From NCBI RefSeq assembly GCF_004348995.1, contig NZ_SMKQ01000038.1:1-52832 (forward strand): DNA of 52,832 bases. Reading direction: 5' to 3'. The stretch comes from Nonomuraea terrae (GTDB lineage: Bacteria; Actinomycetota; Actinomycetes; Streptosporangiales; Streptosporangiaceae). Positions 16,203 through 24,873 of this stretch are shown here, piece after piece; position 1 is the stretch's first letter; each line of letters begins with the position of its first letter. The translations under genes and the position numbers were made by a program. The notes below the pieces were generated by a model. That model had not been told where the DNA came from. It ran no database searches and was given only the letters and a program-made list of their open reading frames with translations.

Positions 16203-17041
16203 TCCTCGTCACGGGAGCGGCCGGCGGGCCGCAGGGATCGACCGGCCGGCACGTCGCCGGCCTGCTGCTGGCGCGCGGCGAACGGGTGCGGGCGTTCGTG
16301 CGCACCGACGACCACCGCGCGGAGGAGCTGCGCAAGCTCGGCGCCGAGGTGGCCGTCGGCGACCTGCGCGAGATCTCCGACGTGCGCCCGGCGATGCACG
16401 GCGTGCGGCGGGCGTTCTTCACCTACCCGGTGACGGCGGGCCTGCTGGACGCCACGGCCGTGTTCGCGGCGGCGGCCAGGGAGGAGGGGGTGACGCGCGT
16501 CGTCGAGGTGTCGCAGCTCGACGCCTCCCCCGTGGCGGGCACGCCGCGCATGCGACGGCACTGGGTGGCCGAACAGGTCTTCGACCGGGCCGGGGTGGGC
16601 GCGGTGCACCTGCGGGCGGCGGTGTTCTTCGAGAACCTGGCCGTCGTGGCTGCCGCGGCCGGCCGGCTGGCCCTGCCGCTGGGCCCGGCGGACACCCGGA
16701 TCCCGCTGGTCGCGGGCGAGGACGTGGCCCGGGTGGCGGCGGGGCTGCTGCTCGACCCCGTGCCCGCCGACCCGGTGTGTCTCGTGACCGGGCAGATGGC
16801 GACGGCCGGCGAGGCGGCGCAGGCGCTCGGGGTCGCGTACGAGGACGTGCCGCCGACGGAGTGGGAGAGGTGGGCGACGGACGTGTACGGCGACCCGTAC
16901 ACGGTCGAGCATCTGACCCACCTGTGGGCGCTGTTCCGCTTCATCGGCTCCGGCGACCACCCGCTCTACCGGGTCACGCGGAGCATCGAACGTCACGGCG
17001 GCCGAGCGCCGCTGTCGCTGAGGGCGTTCGCCCGGGCATGA
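16199..17041 (+). CDS. NmrA-like NAD(P)-binding protein
   Basis: 280 residues. The N-terminus MILVTGAAGGPQGSTGRHV is an atypical Rossmann glycine loop (an extra few residues between the glycines) followed by RAFVRTDDHRAEELRKLGAEV, as in NmrA/SDR-a5 proteins. Atypical SDRs of this type lack the Tyr-Lys catalytic pair and act as redox sensors or quinone/NAD(P)H-dependent reductases. Coupled to the upstream gene by ATGA. It is followed directly by a strong hairpin. Confidence 0.85.
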   Translation: MILVTGAAGGPQGSTGRHVAGLLLARGERVRAFVRTDDHRAEELRKLGAEVAVGDLREISDVRPAMHGVRRAFFTYPVTAGLLDATAVFAAAAREEGVTRVVEVSQLDASPVAGTPRMRRHWVAEQVFDRAGVGAVHLRAAVFFENLAVVAAAAGRLALPLGPADTRIPLVAGEDVARVAAGLLLDPVPADPVCLVTGQMATAGEAAQALGVAYEDVPPTEWERWATDVYGDPYTVEHLTHLWALFRFIGSGDHPLYRVTRSIERHGGRAPLSLRAFARA

Positions 17042-17044
17042 GAG

Positions 17045-17074
17045 AACCCCCGGCCGGGGGAACGGCCGGGGGTT
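17045..17074. terminator. Strong bidirectional terminator hairpin
   Basis: AACCCCCGGCC (17045-17055) and GGCCGGGGGTT (17064-17074) form a perfect 11-base stem with an 8-base loop, four bases after the NmrA-like stop and 15 bases from the convergent solute-binding protein stop. The A/T flanks give a short U-tract in either direction. Confidence 0.85.
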
Positions 17075-17089
17075 CGTCACCTCAGGGGA

Positions 17090-18802
17090 TCAGCCGGTGA
17101 AGCCGACCTCCGTGTAGTCGAGGTACTTGTAGCCGCGCGCGCCCCAGTTGGCGAGCGTCTTCTTCGTCGCCTGGATGTTGGGCCGCTGGTACAGCGGGAT
17201 GGTGTGCACCATGTCCCAGATCAGCTTGTCGGCGGCGTTGGCGAGCTCGATGGCCTTGGCCGGGTCGGTCTCGGCCACGGCCGCGTCGATCGCGGCGTCG
17301 ACCGCCGGGTCGCTGCCCTTCGGGAAGTTGCTGTCGGAGCCGGTCTTGTAGATCTGCGCGAGCGAGCCGATCGGCAGCGGCGTGCCGATCCACGAGAACG
17401 GCGTGAGGTCGAAGTCGCCCTTGATGATGTAGTCGTTGAAGAACTTGTCGAGCGGGACCGCCTGGATGTTGACCTTGATCCCGACTTCCTGCAGCATCGC
17501 CTGGGCCAGCTCACCCTCCGACTGCGACACCGGCGTGCCCGTCGGGATGACGAACCTCAGGCTGAGTTCCTTGCCGTCCTTCTTGCGGACCTGGCCGTCC
17601 AGCTTCCAGCCCGCCTGGTCGAGGAGCTGCTTGGCCTTCTCCGGGTTGTACTTGCCGAGGTCGCCGGAGTTGTCGACGTAGCCCTTGTGGTTGTTCATGA
17701 AGACGTGGTTGCCGAGCGTCTGGATCGGCCAGTCCATGTCCTTCAGGTCGGACTGCGTGACCGCGTCCCGGTTGATCGCGTACGCCACGGCGTGCCGGAC
17801 GTTCTTGTCCTTCAGGATCTCGCTCTGGTTGTTGACCGTGAAGTGCCGCCAGTCGGGGCTGAGCGCCTTGCGGATGTCGACGTTCGGCACCTCCTTGGCC
17901 CGCTTGAGCTCGGCCGGAGCGCCGGAGGGAATCTCGACCCCGTCGATCTCGCCGTTGGCGAAGGCGTTCACCTGCGCCTCGGGCGACTCGATGCCCCGGA
18001 AGATGATCTTGTCGAGCTTGGCCTTCCTGCCCCACCAGTTGTCGTCACGCACGAGGGTGAGCGTCTTGGTGCCCTCGTCGATCTTCTCGACCTTGAAGGG
18101 TCCCGCGGTGACCGGGATCTTCTGCAGGTAGTCGTTGTCGAACTTCTCCGGCGTGTCGAGGTGCTTGGCCGGGACGAGGTGGAAGGTGCCGCGGTTGAAC
18201 AGGCCCTCCCACTCCAGGTACGGCTTGGAGAAGGTGACGACGGCGACCTTCTCGGAGTCGCCCTGCTCGACCGACTCGATCTGCTTCCAGCCGTCAGTGG
18301 AGGCCGGCTTGTACTTGTCGTTCGAGCCGTTGGCGGCCTTCCACGCCCCTTCGAGGTCCTTCCAGGTGATCGGCGTGCCGTCCGACCACTGGGCCTTGTC
18401 GTTGAGCGTGTAGGTGACGACCTGCTTGCCGTCCACCGTCTCGTTCTTGACGTCGGTGACGTAGTCGGGGTTCGGGGTGAACGTGGCGTTCTCGTCCGCC
18501 ATCAGCAGCTGGGGCAGGATCGGGTCCAGCATGTCGGCCGTGTCGGCCTGGTTGCCGTCGACGTGCGCGGGGTTCCACTGCGACGGCCACTGGCCGATCG
18601 CCAGCGTCAGGGTGCCGCCTTCCTTGACCTGCTCGTAAGGAATGGGGTTGATGCTGATGGCAGGGGTCTGCGTCATCGCCTGCTGGGCCTGCTGCGACTG
18701 CTCGGCGTTCGGCTGGTTTGTTTCGCCGCCACCTCCGCCGCACGCTGCGACGGCCAGGGACAGGACCGCGATGCCCGCGGCCGCCCGGTAACGAACCTTC
18801 AC
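17090..18802 (-). CDS. Oligopeptide/dipeptide ABC importer substrate-binding lipoprotein (family 5)
   Basis: 570 residues. Signal peptide with lipobox LAVAAC at about residues 16-21 followed by a Gly-rich stretch, so it is anchored to the outer face of the membrane. The body is a family-5 peptide-binding protein (YTLNDKAQWSDGTPITWKD and VRHAVAYAINRDAV motifs). GTG start at 18802 overlaps the TGA of the ATPase (GTGA). It is unusual that the binding protein is the last gene of the importer operon. A much longer frame running on to 20896 is a shadow of the ATPase gene. Confidence 0.92.
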   Translation of the reverse strand: MKVRYRAAAGIAVLSLAVAACGGGGGETNQPNAEQSQQAQQAMTQTPAISINPIPYEQVKEGGTLTLAIGQWPSQWNPAHVDGNQADTADMLDPILPQLLMADENATFTPNPDYVTDVKNETVDGKQVVTYTLNDKAQWSDGTPITWKDLEGAWKAANGSNDKYKPASTDGWKQIESVEQGDSEKVAVVTFSKPYLEWEGLFNRGTFHLVPAKHLDTPEKFDNDYLQKIPVTAGPFKVEKIDEGTKTLTLVRDDNWWGRKAKLDKIIFRGIESPEAQVNAFANGEIDGVEIPSGAPAELKRAKEVPNVDIRKALSPDWRHFTVNNQSEILKDKNVRHAVAYAINRDAVTQSDLKDMDWPIQTLGNHVFMNNHKGYVDNSGDLGKYNPEKAKQLLDQAGWKLDGQVRKKDGKELSLRFVIPTGTPVSQSEGELAQAMLQEVGIKVNIQAVPLDKFFNDYIIKGDFDLTPFSWIGTPLPIGSLAQIYKTGSDSNFPKGSDPAVDAAIDAAVAETDPAKAIELANAADKLIWDMVHTIPLYQRPNIQATKKTLANWGARGYKYLDYTEVGFTG

Positions 18803-20868
18803 TTTTCCTCCTGATCGTCCGAGGCCGTGATGACCTCGATCTCCTCCGCGTAATGGCAGGCGGCACCGTGGTCCACGGTGTTCGCCAGCCGAGCAACCGA
18901 GGGCTCTTCGTCCACACACCGCCGCCGTTCGGCCTCGGTGAGGCGGGCGAACTTGGGGCAGCGGGTACGGAACCGGCAACCCGATGGCGGGTCTGCCGGG
19001 CTGGGCAGGTCCCCTTCGAGCAGGATCCGCCTGCGGCTGCGCTCCAGCTCCGGGTCCGGCAGCGGGATCGCCGACAGCAGCGCCTGCGTGTAGGGGTGGG
19101 CGGGGTGGTCGTAGACGTTCTCGACCGTGCCGATCTCGGCGATCTTGCCGAGGTACATCACGGCGACCCTGTCGGCCAGGTGCCGGACCACGGCCAGGTC
19201 GTGCGCGACGAACAGGTACGACAGCCCCAGAGTGTTCTTCAGCTCCTCCAGCAGGTTGATCACACCCGCCTGGATGGAGACGTCGAGCGCCGAGACCGGC
19301 TCGTCCAGGACGACCAGCTTCGGCTCCAGCGCGAGCGCGCGGGCGATGCCGATGCGCTGCCGCTGGCCGCCGGAGAACTGCTGCGGGTAGCGCTCGGCGT
19401 GCTCGGGGGCGAGCCCGACCAGGTCCAGCAGCTCGGCGACCCGGGCCTGCACGTCCTTCCTGCCGTGGGCGCGCAGCGGCTCGGCGATGATGTCGCCGAC
19501 CGGCATGCGCGGGTCGAGCGCGGCCATCGGGTCCTGGAAGACGATCTGCACGTCCCGGCGCAGCGCCCGGCGCGTCGCGGAGTCCATCTCGGCGCTGTCC
19601 TTGCCGAGCACGACGACCCGGCCCCCCTGCGGCGGCACGAGCTGCATGATCTGCTGCAGCGTGGTCGTCTTGCCGCAGCCGGACTCGCCGACCAGGGCCA
19701 GCGTCTCGCCCTCGGCGATGTCGAAGCTGATGCCGTCGACCGCGTGCACCGTGCCGACGCGGCGCTTGAAGACGGCGCCCTTCATCAGCGGGTAGTGCCG
19801 GATCATGTCGTTCAGCTCCAGCACGGTCGCGCGCTCGGCGCGCGGCACCCGTACCACGTCGCTCGGCGGGATCACCGGCACGGGGAACACGTCGGCGCCC
19901 GTCAGGCCCTTGTGCTCGATCTCCTGCGCGCGGATGCAGGCGACGTGCCGCCCGCCGCCGAACGGCACCAGCGGCGGCTCTTCCTCGTCGCACATGTCCA
20001 CCTTCATGGGACAGCGCGGCGCGAACGGGCAGCCCGGCGGCAGCGACGCCGGCGAGGGCGGGTTGCCCTCGATCGGCACCAGCGCCCCCTCCTCGCCGTC
20101 GATCCTGGGGATCGAGGCGAGCAACCCCATCGTGTACGGCATGCGCGGCCGGTAGTAGATGTCGTCCACCGCCCCCTGCTCGACCGGCCGGCCCGCGTAC
20201 ATGACGAGCACCCGGTCGGCCATGCCGGCGATGACGCCGAGGTCGTGGGTGATCATCACGATGCCGGCGCCGGTCTCCCGCTGCGCGGTCTTGAGCACCT
20301 CCAGGACCTGCGCCTGGATGGTGACGTCGAGCGCGGTGGTGGGCTCGTCGCAGATCAGCAGGTCGGGGTCGTTGGCGATGGCCATGGCGATCATCGCGCG
20401 CTGCCGCATGCCGCCGGAGAACTCGTGCGGGAAGGCCTTGGCGCGCACGTTCGGGTGCGGGATGCCCACCAGGTCGAGCAGCTCCACGGCCCGCTTGGCG
20501 GCCTTGTCCTTGTTCATCTTCTGGTGGACGCGCACGGCCTCGGCGATCTGGTCGCCGATGGTGTAGACGGGCGTGAACGCCGACAGCGGGTCCTGGAAGA
20601 TCATGCTGATCGCCTTGCCGCGGACCTTGATCAGCTCGTCTTCCTTCATGCCGATCAGTTCGCGGCCGTGCAGCTTCGCCGAGCCGGTGACGACGGCGTT
20701 CCGGTGCAGCAGGCCCATGATCGCCAGCGAGGTGACCGACTTGCCCGAGCCCGACTCGCCGACGATGCCGAGCACCTCGCCGCGCTCGACCTCGTACGAC
20801 ACCCCGCGCACGGCCTGGATGCCGCCGGGGAAGGTGACGGTGAGGTCCTTGACCTCCAAGATGCTCAC
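18799..20868 (-). CDS. Peptide ABC importer ATPase, two fused ATP-binding domains
   Basis: 689 residues made of two complete ATPase domains of the Dpp/Opp type. Walker A motifs are GESGSGKS (37-44) and GESGCGKT (about 391-399). Each half has its LSGGQ-like motif (FSGGMRQRAMIA and FSGGQRQRIGIA), a Walker B CDEPTTALD or LDEPVSALD, and an oligopeptide-type C-terminal Cys-rich tail (PPGCPFAPRCP; SGCRFRTRCP). So DppD- and DppF-like subunits are joined in one chain. GTG start overlaps the permease stop (GTGA). Confidence 0.93.
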   Translation of the reverse strand: MSILEVKDLTVTFPGGIQAVRGVSYEVERGEVLGIVGESGSGKSVTSLAIMGLLHRNAVVTGSAKLHGRELIGMKEDELIKVRGKAISMIFQDPLSAFTPVYTIGDQIAEAVRVHQKMNKDKAAKRAVELLDLVGIPHPNVRAKAFPHEFSGGMRQRAMIAMAIANDPDLLICDEPTTALDVTIQAQVLEVLKTAQRETGAGIVMITHDLGVIAGMADRVLVMYAGRPVEQGAVDDIYYRPRMPYTMGLLASIPRIDGEEGALVPIEGNPPSPASLPPGCPFAPRCPMKVDMCDEEEPPLVPFGGGRHVACIRAQEIEHKGLTGADVFPVPVIPPSDVVRVPRAERATVLELNDMIRHYPLMKGAVFKRRVGTVHAVDGISFDIAEGETLALVGESGCGKTTTLQQIMQLVPPQGGRVVVLGKDSAEMDSATRRALRRDVQIVFQDPMAALDPRMPVGDIIAEPLRAHGRKDVQARVAELLDLVGLAPEHAERYPQQFSGGQRQRIGIARALALEPKLVVLDEPVSALDVSIQAGVINLLEELKNTLGLSYLFVAHDLAVVRHLADRVAVMYLGKIAEIGTVENVYDHPAHPYTQALLSAIPLPDPELERSRRRILLEGDLPSPADPPSGCRFRTRCPKFARLTEAERRRCVDEEPSVARLANTVDHGAACHYAEEIEVITASDDQEEK

Positions 20869-21707
20869 GAGTTGCTCCCGGGGTCGAGTGCGTCACGCAG
20901 GCCGTCGCCGATGAGGTTCACGCTGAGCACGAGGAGCACCAGGAGGCCCGCGGGGAAGGCGAACAGCCACGGATAGCCGGTGGCGTTGCCGGAACCGCTC
21001 GCGATGAGCGTGCCGAGCGAGACGTCCGGAGGCTGGATGCCGAAGCCGAAGAAGGACAGCGCCGCCTCACCGATGATCGCCGCGGAGACGTTCAGCGTCG
21101 CGTCGATGATCAGCAGGGAGGACATGTTGGGCACGATGTGCCGGAAGATAATCTTCCAGCGCGGGATGCCCATGTAGACGGCGGCCTGGACGTACTCGCG
21201 TTCGCGCAGCGAGATCGTCATGCTGCGCACCACCCTGGAGGTGACCATCCAGGAGAACGCGGCCAGCAGCACCACGAACCACAGCCAGGAGGCGTCGGAC
21301 TTCAGCCGCGGCGAGACGATCGCGATGATGAGGAAGCTCGGCAGGACGAGGAGCAGCTCCACGCCCGACATGAGCAACCGGTCCACCCATCCGCCGAAAT
21401 ATCCGGCGAACGCGCCCACGATCGCGGCCAGCCCGGTCGAGATGACGGCGACCAGGAGGCCGATGACGATCGACTTCTGCATGCCGCGCAGGGTGATCGC
21501 GTACATGTCCTGGCCGATCGACGTGGTGCCCCACCAGTGGTCGGGACCGGGGGGCGACAGGAAGGACAGGAAGTCCTTCTCCGTCCACTCGTAGTTGCCG
21601 AAGAGCGGGCCGACGTAGGCCAGCGCCACGAGGAGGATCAGCGCGGCGAACCCGTAGCGGGCCTGCCTGTTCTTGTACAGGCGCCTGAGGACGACCTTCG
21701 AACGCAT
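20865..21707 (-). CDS. Peptide ABC importer permease 2 (DppC-like)
   Basis: 280 residues with about six membrane helices. The inner-membrane permease signature is seen around REREYVQAAVYMGIPRWKIIFRHIVPN (EAA loop). The N-terminal hydrophobic helix and short loop are as in DppC/OppC. ATG at 21707 is one base from the previous stop. The four coupled genes form one operon read from ~22.7 kb. Confidence 0.92.
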   Translation of the reverse strand: MRSKVVLRRLYKNRQARYGFAALILLVALAYVGPLFGNYEWTEKDFLSFLSPPGPDHWWGTTSIGQDMYAITLRGMQKSIVIGLLVAVISTGLAAIVGAFAGYFGGWVDRLLMSGVELLLVLPSFLIIAIVSPRLKSDASWLWFVVLLAAFSWMVTSRVVRSMTISLREREYVQAAVYMGIPRWKIIFRHIVPNMSSLLIIDATLNVSAAIIGEAALSFFGFGIQPPDVSLGTLIASGSGNATGYPWLFAFPAGLLVLLVLSVNLIGDGLRDALDPGSNS

Positions 21708-21708
21708 C

Positions 21709-22686
21709 TCAGCTCACCCGCACCCGGGGGTCGAGGGCCGCCACCAGCAGGTCCGACAGGAAGGCGGCGAACAGGACGCAGATGGCGGTGAAGAACGTCA
21801 CCGCGGCGACGGAGTTGACGTCGTTGGCGTTGATGGCGTCGATCAGCCAGGCACCCATGCCGTGCCAGGCGAAGATCTTCTCGGTGAAGATGGCTCCGGT
21901 GAACATCGTTCCGAAAGCGAAGGCGAAGTACGTGGCGGACGGGATCAGCGCCGTGCGCAGCGCGTGCTTGGTGAGCGCGGTCCTGCGGCGCAGGCCCTTG
22001 GCCATGGCCGTGCGGACGAAGTCCTGGCCGAGCACGTCGAGCATCATGTTGCGCTGGATGCGGCTGTAGAAGGCGATCGAGCCCAGACTGAGCGAGATGG
22101 TGGGCAGGATCAGGTGGTTCAGCCGGTTGAGGAACTGATCGAAGCCCGACAGCCTGGGGTTGTACTCGCCGGTGTACTCGATCAGCGTGAACCCGAGGCC
22201 CCGGTTGACGTTGTACGTGGCGATCGCGAGGAGAGTGGCCAGCACGAACACCGGGATCGCCATGATCACGAACGAGCTGACGCCTATTAACCGGTCACTG
22301 AGCTTGTACTGCCTGACCGCCGAGACCGCCCCCAGCGCCACCCCCACGGCGAAGCCGAGGATGGTGCCGATGAGCAGCAGCCGGAGGCTGACGAAGATCC
22401 GCCGGCCCATCTCGGCGTTGACGGATCCACCGTTCCAGGTCTTCCCGAAGTCGCCCACGATGACGCCGGAGGCCCAGGTCGCGTACCGCTGCAGGACCGG
22501 GGTCTTGTCGTTGAGGTTGTAGGCGTCGAGGGTCTGGTCGATGACCGCCTCGGGAATGGGAGGCTGGCGTCCCTGGTACGTGGCCCGCGGGTTCATGGTG
22601 GTGGCCGCGAGCATGTACGCGAGGCTGGCCGCTAGGGCGACCAGGATCACGTTTATTGCCAACCTGCGGAGCAGGTACTTGCCCAT
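21709..22686 (-). CDS. Peptide ABC importer permease 1 (DppB-like)
   Basis: 325 residues, first gene of the importer operon. Membrane helices and the EAA loop QDFVRTAMAKGLRRRTALTK match DppB/OppB permeases. The ATG at 22686 is preceded by CGGAGAG; an extended frame to 22773 adds only an Arg-rich non-homologous stretch. A TTA leucine codon lies at 22288-22290. Substrate could be peptides, sugars or other compounds carried by family-5 systems. Confidence 0.92.
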   Translation of the reverse strand: MGKYLLRRLAINVILVALAASLAYMLAATTMNPRATYQGRQPPIPEAVIDQTLDAYNLNDKTPVLQRYATWASGVIVGDFGKTWNGGSVNAEMGRRIFVSLRLLLIGTILGFAVGVALGAVSAVRQYKLSDRLIGVSSFVIMAIPVFVLATLLAIATYNVNRGLGFTLIEYTGEYNPRLSGFDQFLNRLNHLILPTISLSLGSIAFYSRIQRNMMLDVLGQDFVRTAMAKGLRRRTALTKHALRTALIPSATYFAFAFGTMFTGAIFTEKIFAWHGMGAWLIDAINANDVNSVAAVTFFTAICVLFAAFLSDLLVAALDPRVRVS

Positions 22687-23008
22687 TACTCTCCGTTCGC
22701 GCTGACCGGGGCGCGAGCGTCCGCCTGGGGAGGCGGCGCCGCGACGTAAACCCGCTCGTAGTTTTAAATTCAACTGACGAGTAGGTGGCGATCAGGGCGA
22801 AAGAATATAAGCAAATATATAACAGTCAGAAACGGCACCACATAACGGTCAGGTCACTCACAAACGATCACCGCGACCTGTCCGATACTCGATCACAACC
22901 TCCCGACCAGGGAGAACACGCTCCGTAGCGATCACTCAGAGTGCCCTCGACCGCCCTGTACGTCACAGAATCCGGACATATATTGACGTGTGGAGAAAGT
23001 GATCCACG
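22687..23008. promoter_or_regulatory. AT-rich upstream region of the peptide importer operon
   Basis: 322 bases without a gene, AT-rich around 22800-22830 (ATATAA-type hexamers). Read on the minus strand there are TATATT/TATTCT-like -10 candidates but no clear -35. AACGGCAC, AACGGTCA and AACGATCA repeat at 22831, 22844 and 22863. A TGACGTG/CACGTCA inverted repeat (22984-22990 and 23005-23011) touches the kinase stop and may be a weak terminator. Confidence 0.4.
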
Positions 23009-24007
23009 TCATAGGGCGCGACCTGGGTCACTCAGCTCCGCGAGCACGGCGGCCACCTCGGCGTAGGACGTCCGGACGCCGGCCGCGTCGCCGTGACGGT
23101 GGCGCTCCAGGCGGACGGCGCCGAGATGGCGGATCTCGTACACCAGGGAGCGCCAGAGCGCCGCGGGAGCTCGGTCCGCCGGGCCGTACGCCTCCCAGAA
23201 CGCCACGCGCTCGTCCTGCTTGGCCGAGGCCAGGCGGATGGTCCAGTCGGCGGCCGGGTCGCCCCACCAGGTGCGGTCGAAGTCGAACACCCCGGTTATC
23301 GTGGGCTCAGGGGCGTCGGCGGCGAGCATGGTGTTGACCGTCCACAGGTCGCCGGTGAGCAGGCGGGGCTCGGTGATCTCGTCCAGGAGCTCGTGCCGGT
23401 CGGCCGCCAGAGCCGCCGCCCGGCGCACGTCGGCGCCGTCGAGGCCGGCGCCTTCCAGGTCGGCGGCGATCTCCGACAGCGACGCGGTGACCGCCTGGCT
23501 CCAGGTGGCGTACGCCGGGTTCGCGACGGGGCCGAACGCCGGGCCGCGCACGTCGTGGACGGTGCGGGTGATCTCGCCGAGGCGCCGGTAGAAGGCCGTC
23601 CAGGACGCCCGTGGGTAGCCGGGAAGGCGCTCCGGGGCCGGGACACCGTCGAGGAACGTCTGCACCAGGTAGTCGCGGCCGATCAGCTCATGGGACCAGT
23701 CGGCCGCGATGACCCGCGGCATCAGCGGGGCGATCACCGACAGGTACGGCACGGTGGCGTACTCGTTGCGCATCAGCTCCCGCTCGGAGGCGAACTGGCG
23801 GGCCGGCTCGGGCGCGAACCGGAGCACGACCGGCCGCTCCAGCCCGGCGACGGCGACCCGGTAGGTGGTGTTGTACCTCCCCCAGCCGAGCTCGACCGCC
23901 GAGACCGCGTCCCGGCCGAGGACGCGCCGGCAGATCCGCCGGATGAGGCCGGAGGTCACCGGCTGCTGGAACGCGCCGCCATCCCGCGCGACAGACTGCA
24001 AGTCCAC
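23009..24007 (-). CDS. APH-fold kinase (aminoglycoside phosphotransferase family)
   Basis: 332 residues. N-terminal Gly-rich/nucleotide lobe (LGWGRYNTTYRVA, then VLRFAPEP) and the C-terminal lobe with LLTGDLWTVN (Asp220, Asn225) and VFDFDRTWWGDP (Asp242, Asp244). The usual HxD of the Brenner motif is TxD here: His is replaced by Thr218. Catalytic Asp and metal-binding Asn/Asp remain, so activity is possible. Family members phosphorylate aminoglycosides, choline, homoserine, fructosamine or other small molecules. Next to the racemase-like gene on the same strand (63-base gap). Confidence 0.85.
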   Translation of the reverse strand: MDLQSVARDGGAFQQPVTSGLIRRICRRVLGRDAVSAVELGWGRYNTTYRVAVAGLERPVVLRFAPEPARQFASERELMRNEYATVPYLSVIAPLMPRVIAADWSHELIGRDYLVQTFLDGVPAPERLPGYPRASWTAFYRRLGEITRTVHDVRGPAFGPVANPAYATWSQAVTASLSEIAADLEGAGLDGADVRRAAALAADRHELLDEITEPRLLTGDLWTVNTMLAADAPEPTITGVFDFDRTWWGDPAADWTIRLASAKQDERVAFWEAYGPADRAPAALWRSLVYEIRHLGAVRLERHRHGDAAGVRTSYAEVAAVLAELSDPGRAL

Positions 24008-24070
24008 CCCGCCATCGTGCCGAACGCCCCCGGCGACCCGTCACGGTGGTCCCCCTGCAGCGCGCTCGGG

Positions 24071-24727
24071 TCACGAGTGCGCCAGTCGGGTCGCCAGGTG
24101 CTCCATGGCCGGCCGCGGGCTGGCCAGGACGGGCACAGGCGTCTCGACCGCGCCCGCCATCCGCGCCATCGAGGCCTGGGCCAGCACGACCACGTCCACC
24201 TGCGCGGCGAGCTCGCGCAGCGCTCCCGCCACGGCGGCGTCGTGAGCGGCGGCGTCGCCGCTCATCAGCGCCTCGAACGCGCCCTCGCACAGCCGCGTGG
24301 TGAGCTCGATCAGCCGGTCCGCCGCCGCGGCGCGCCGCCGTACCAGGTCGGCGGTGGGGTCGAGGGTGGTGGACACGGTGGCGAGCACGCCGATCCGGCG
24401 TCCCAGGCAGACGGCCCGGTCGGCCATCGGCCGGTCCACGCGCGTCACCGGGACGCCGGTCAGCGGCTCGGCCGCTTCGACGGCCGGGCCGATCGAGGAG
24501 CAGGTGACCAGTACGTGGTCGGCTCCGGCGGCCTCCGCCGAGCCGATGTGATCGGCCACCCGGCGCGCGGTCAGGGGTGTGAGACGGCCGGCGGCGATGG
24601 TGTTCTTGATCAGACTGTCGTCGACGATGTTGAACGTCTCGACGCCCGGCAGGTGCTTCGCGCACAACGCGGCGAACACCTCCACCAAGGTCGCCGACGT
24701 GTGGATCAGTCCGAGGGTCTTCGTCAA
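24071..24727 (-). CDS. Asp/Glu racemase superfamily protein
   Basis: 218 residues. Opens with LGLIHTSATLVEVF and contains the first catalytic cysteine in VLVTCSSIGPAV (Cys76). The second cysteine position of the two-base racemase mechanism appears to be ALA/Ser (VVVLAQASMARM). One-cysteine members include maleate isomerase-like or decarboxylase-like enzymes, so it may not be a racemase. The start is a TTG with AGGAG six bases before. It faces the GntR gene across the twin palindromes, so the two directions could share control. Confidence 0.82.
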   Translation of the reverse strand: MTKTLGLIHTSATLVEVFAALCAKHLPGVETFNIVDDSLIKNTIAAGRLTPLTARRVADHIGSAEAAGADHVLVTCSSIGPAVEAAEPLTGVPVTRVDRPMADRAVCLGRRIGVLATVSTTLDPTADLVRRRAAAADRLIELTTRLCEGAFEALMSGDAAAHDAAVAGALRELAAQVDVVVLAQASMARMAGAVETPVPVLASPRPAMEHLATRLAHS

Positions 24728-24798
24728 GGCCGCTCCTGGTTCAGGCCGGTGAGGGACTTGTCCGGACGGTACTACCGACGGTGCGCCGTGTTAAGACC

Positions 24799-24832
24799 TT
24801 CATCTGATGAAAAAGTAACTTCATCCGATGAA
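24799..24832. promoter_or_regulatory. Twin palindromic GntR operator
   Basis: TTCATCTGATGAA (24799-24811) and TTCATCCGATGAA (24820-24832) are both perfect 6+1+6 palindromes with centres exactly 21 bases apart, two helical turns. They lie in the 146-base gap between the racemase-like gene and the FCD-GntR gene. This is the expected position and form for a dimeric GntR operator. Confidence 0.75.
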
Positions 24833-24873
24833 AGGCTAGGAAAACCGGCGCGGCCGGGATACCGTGCGGAACC

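Noticed and set aside
15146..17041. A 631-codon frame that would join the saccharopine-dehydrogenase-like and NmrA-like genes
   Set aside because: Its first half is Arg/Gly-rich out-of-frame sequence. The real arrangement is two genes with an ATGA overlap.
17090..20896. A 1268-codon open frame covering the binding protein and much of the ATPase gene
   Set aside because: Only the part after the GTG at 18802 has protein-family content. The upstream part is an Arg/Gly/Ala-rich out-of-frame shadow of the fused ATPase.
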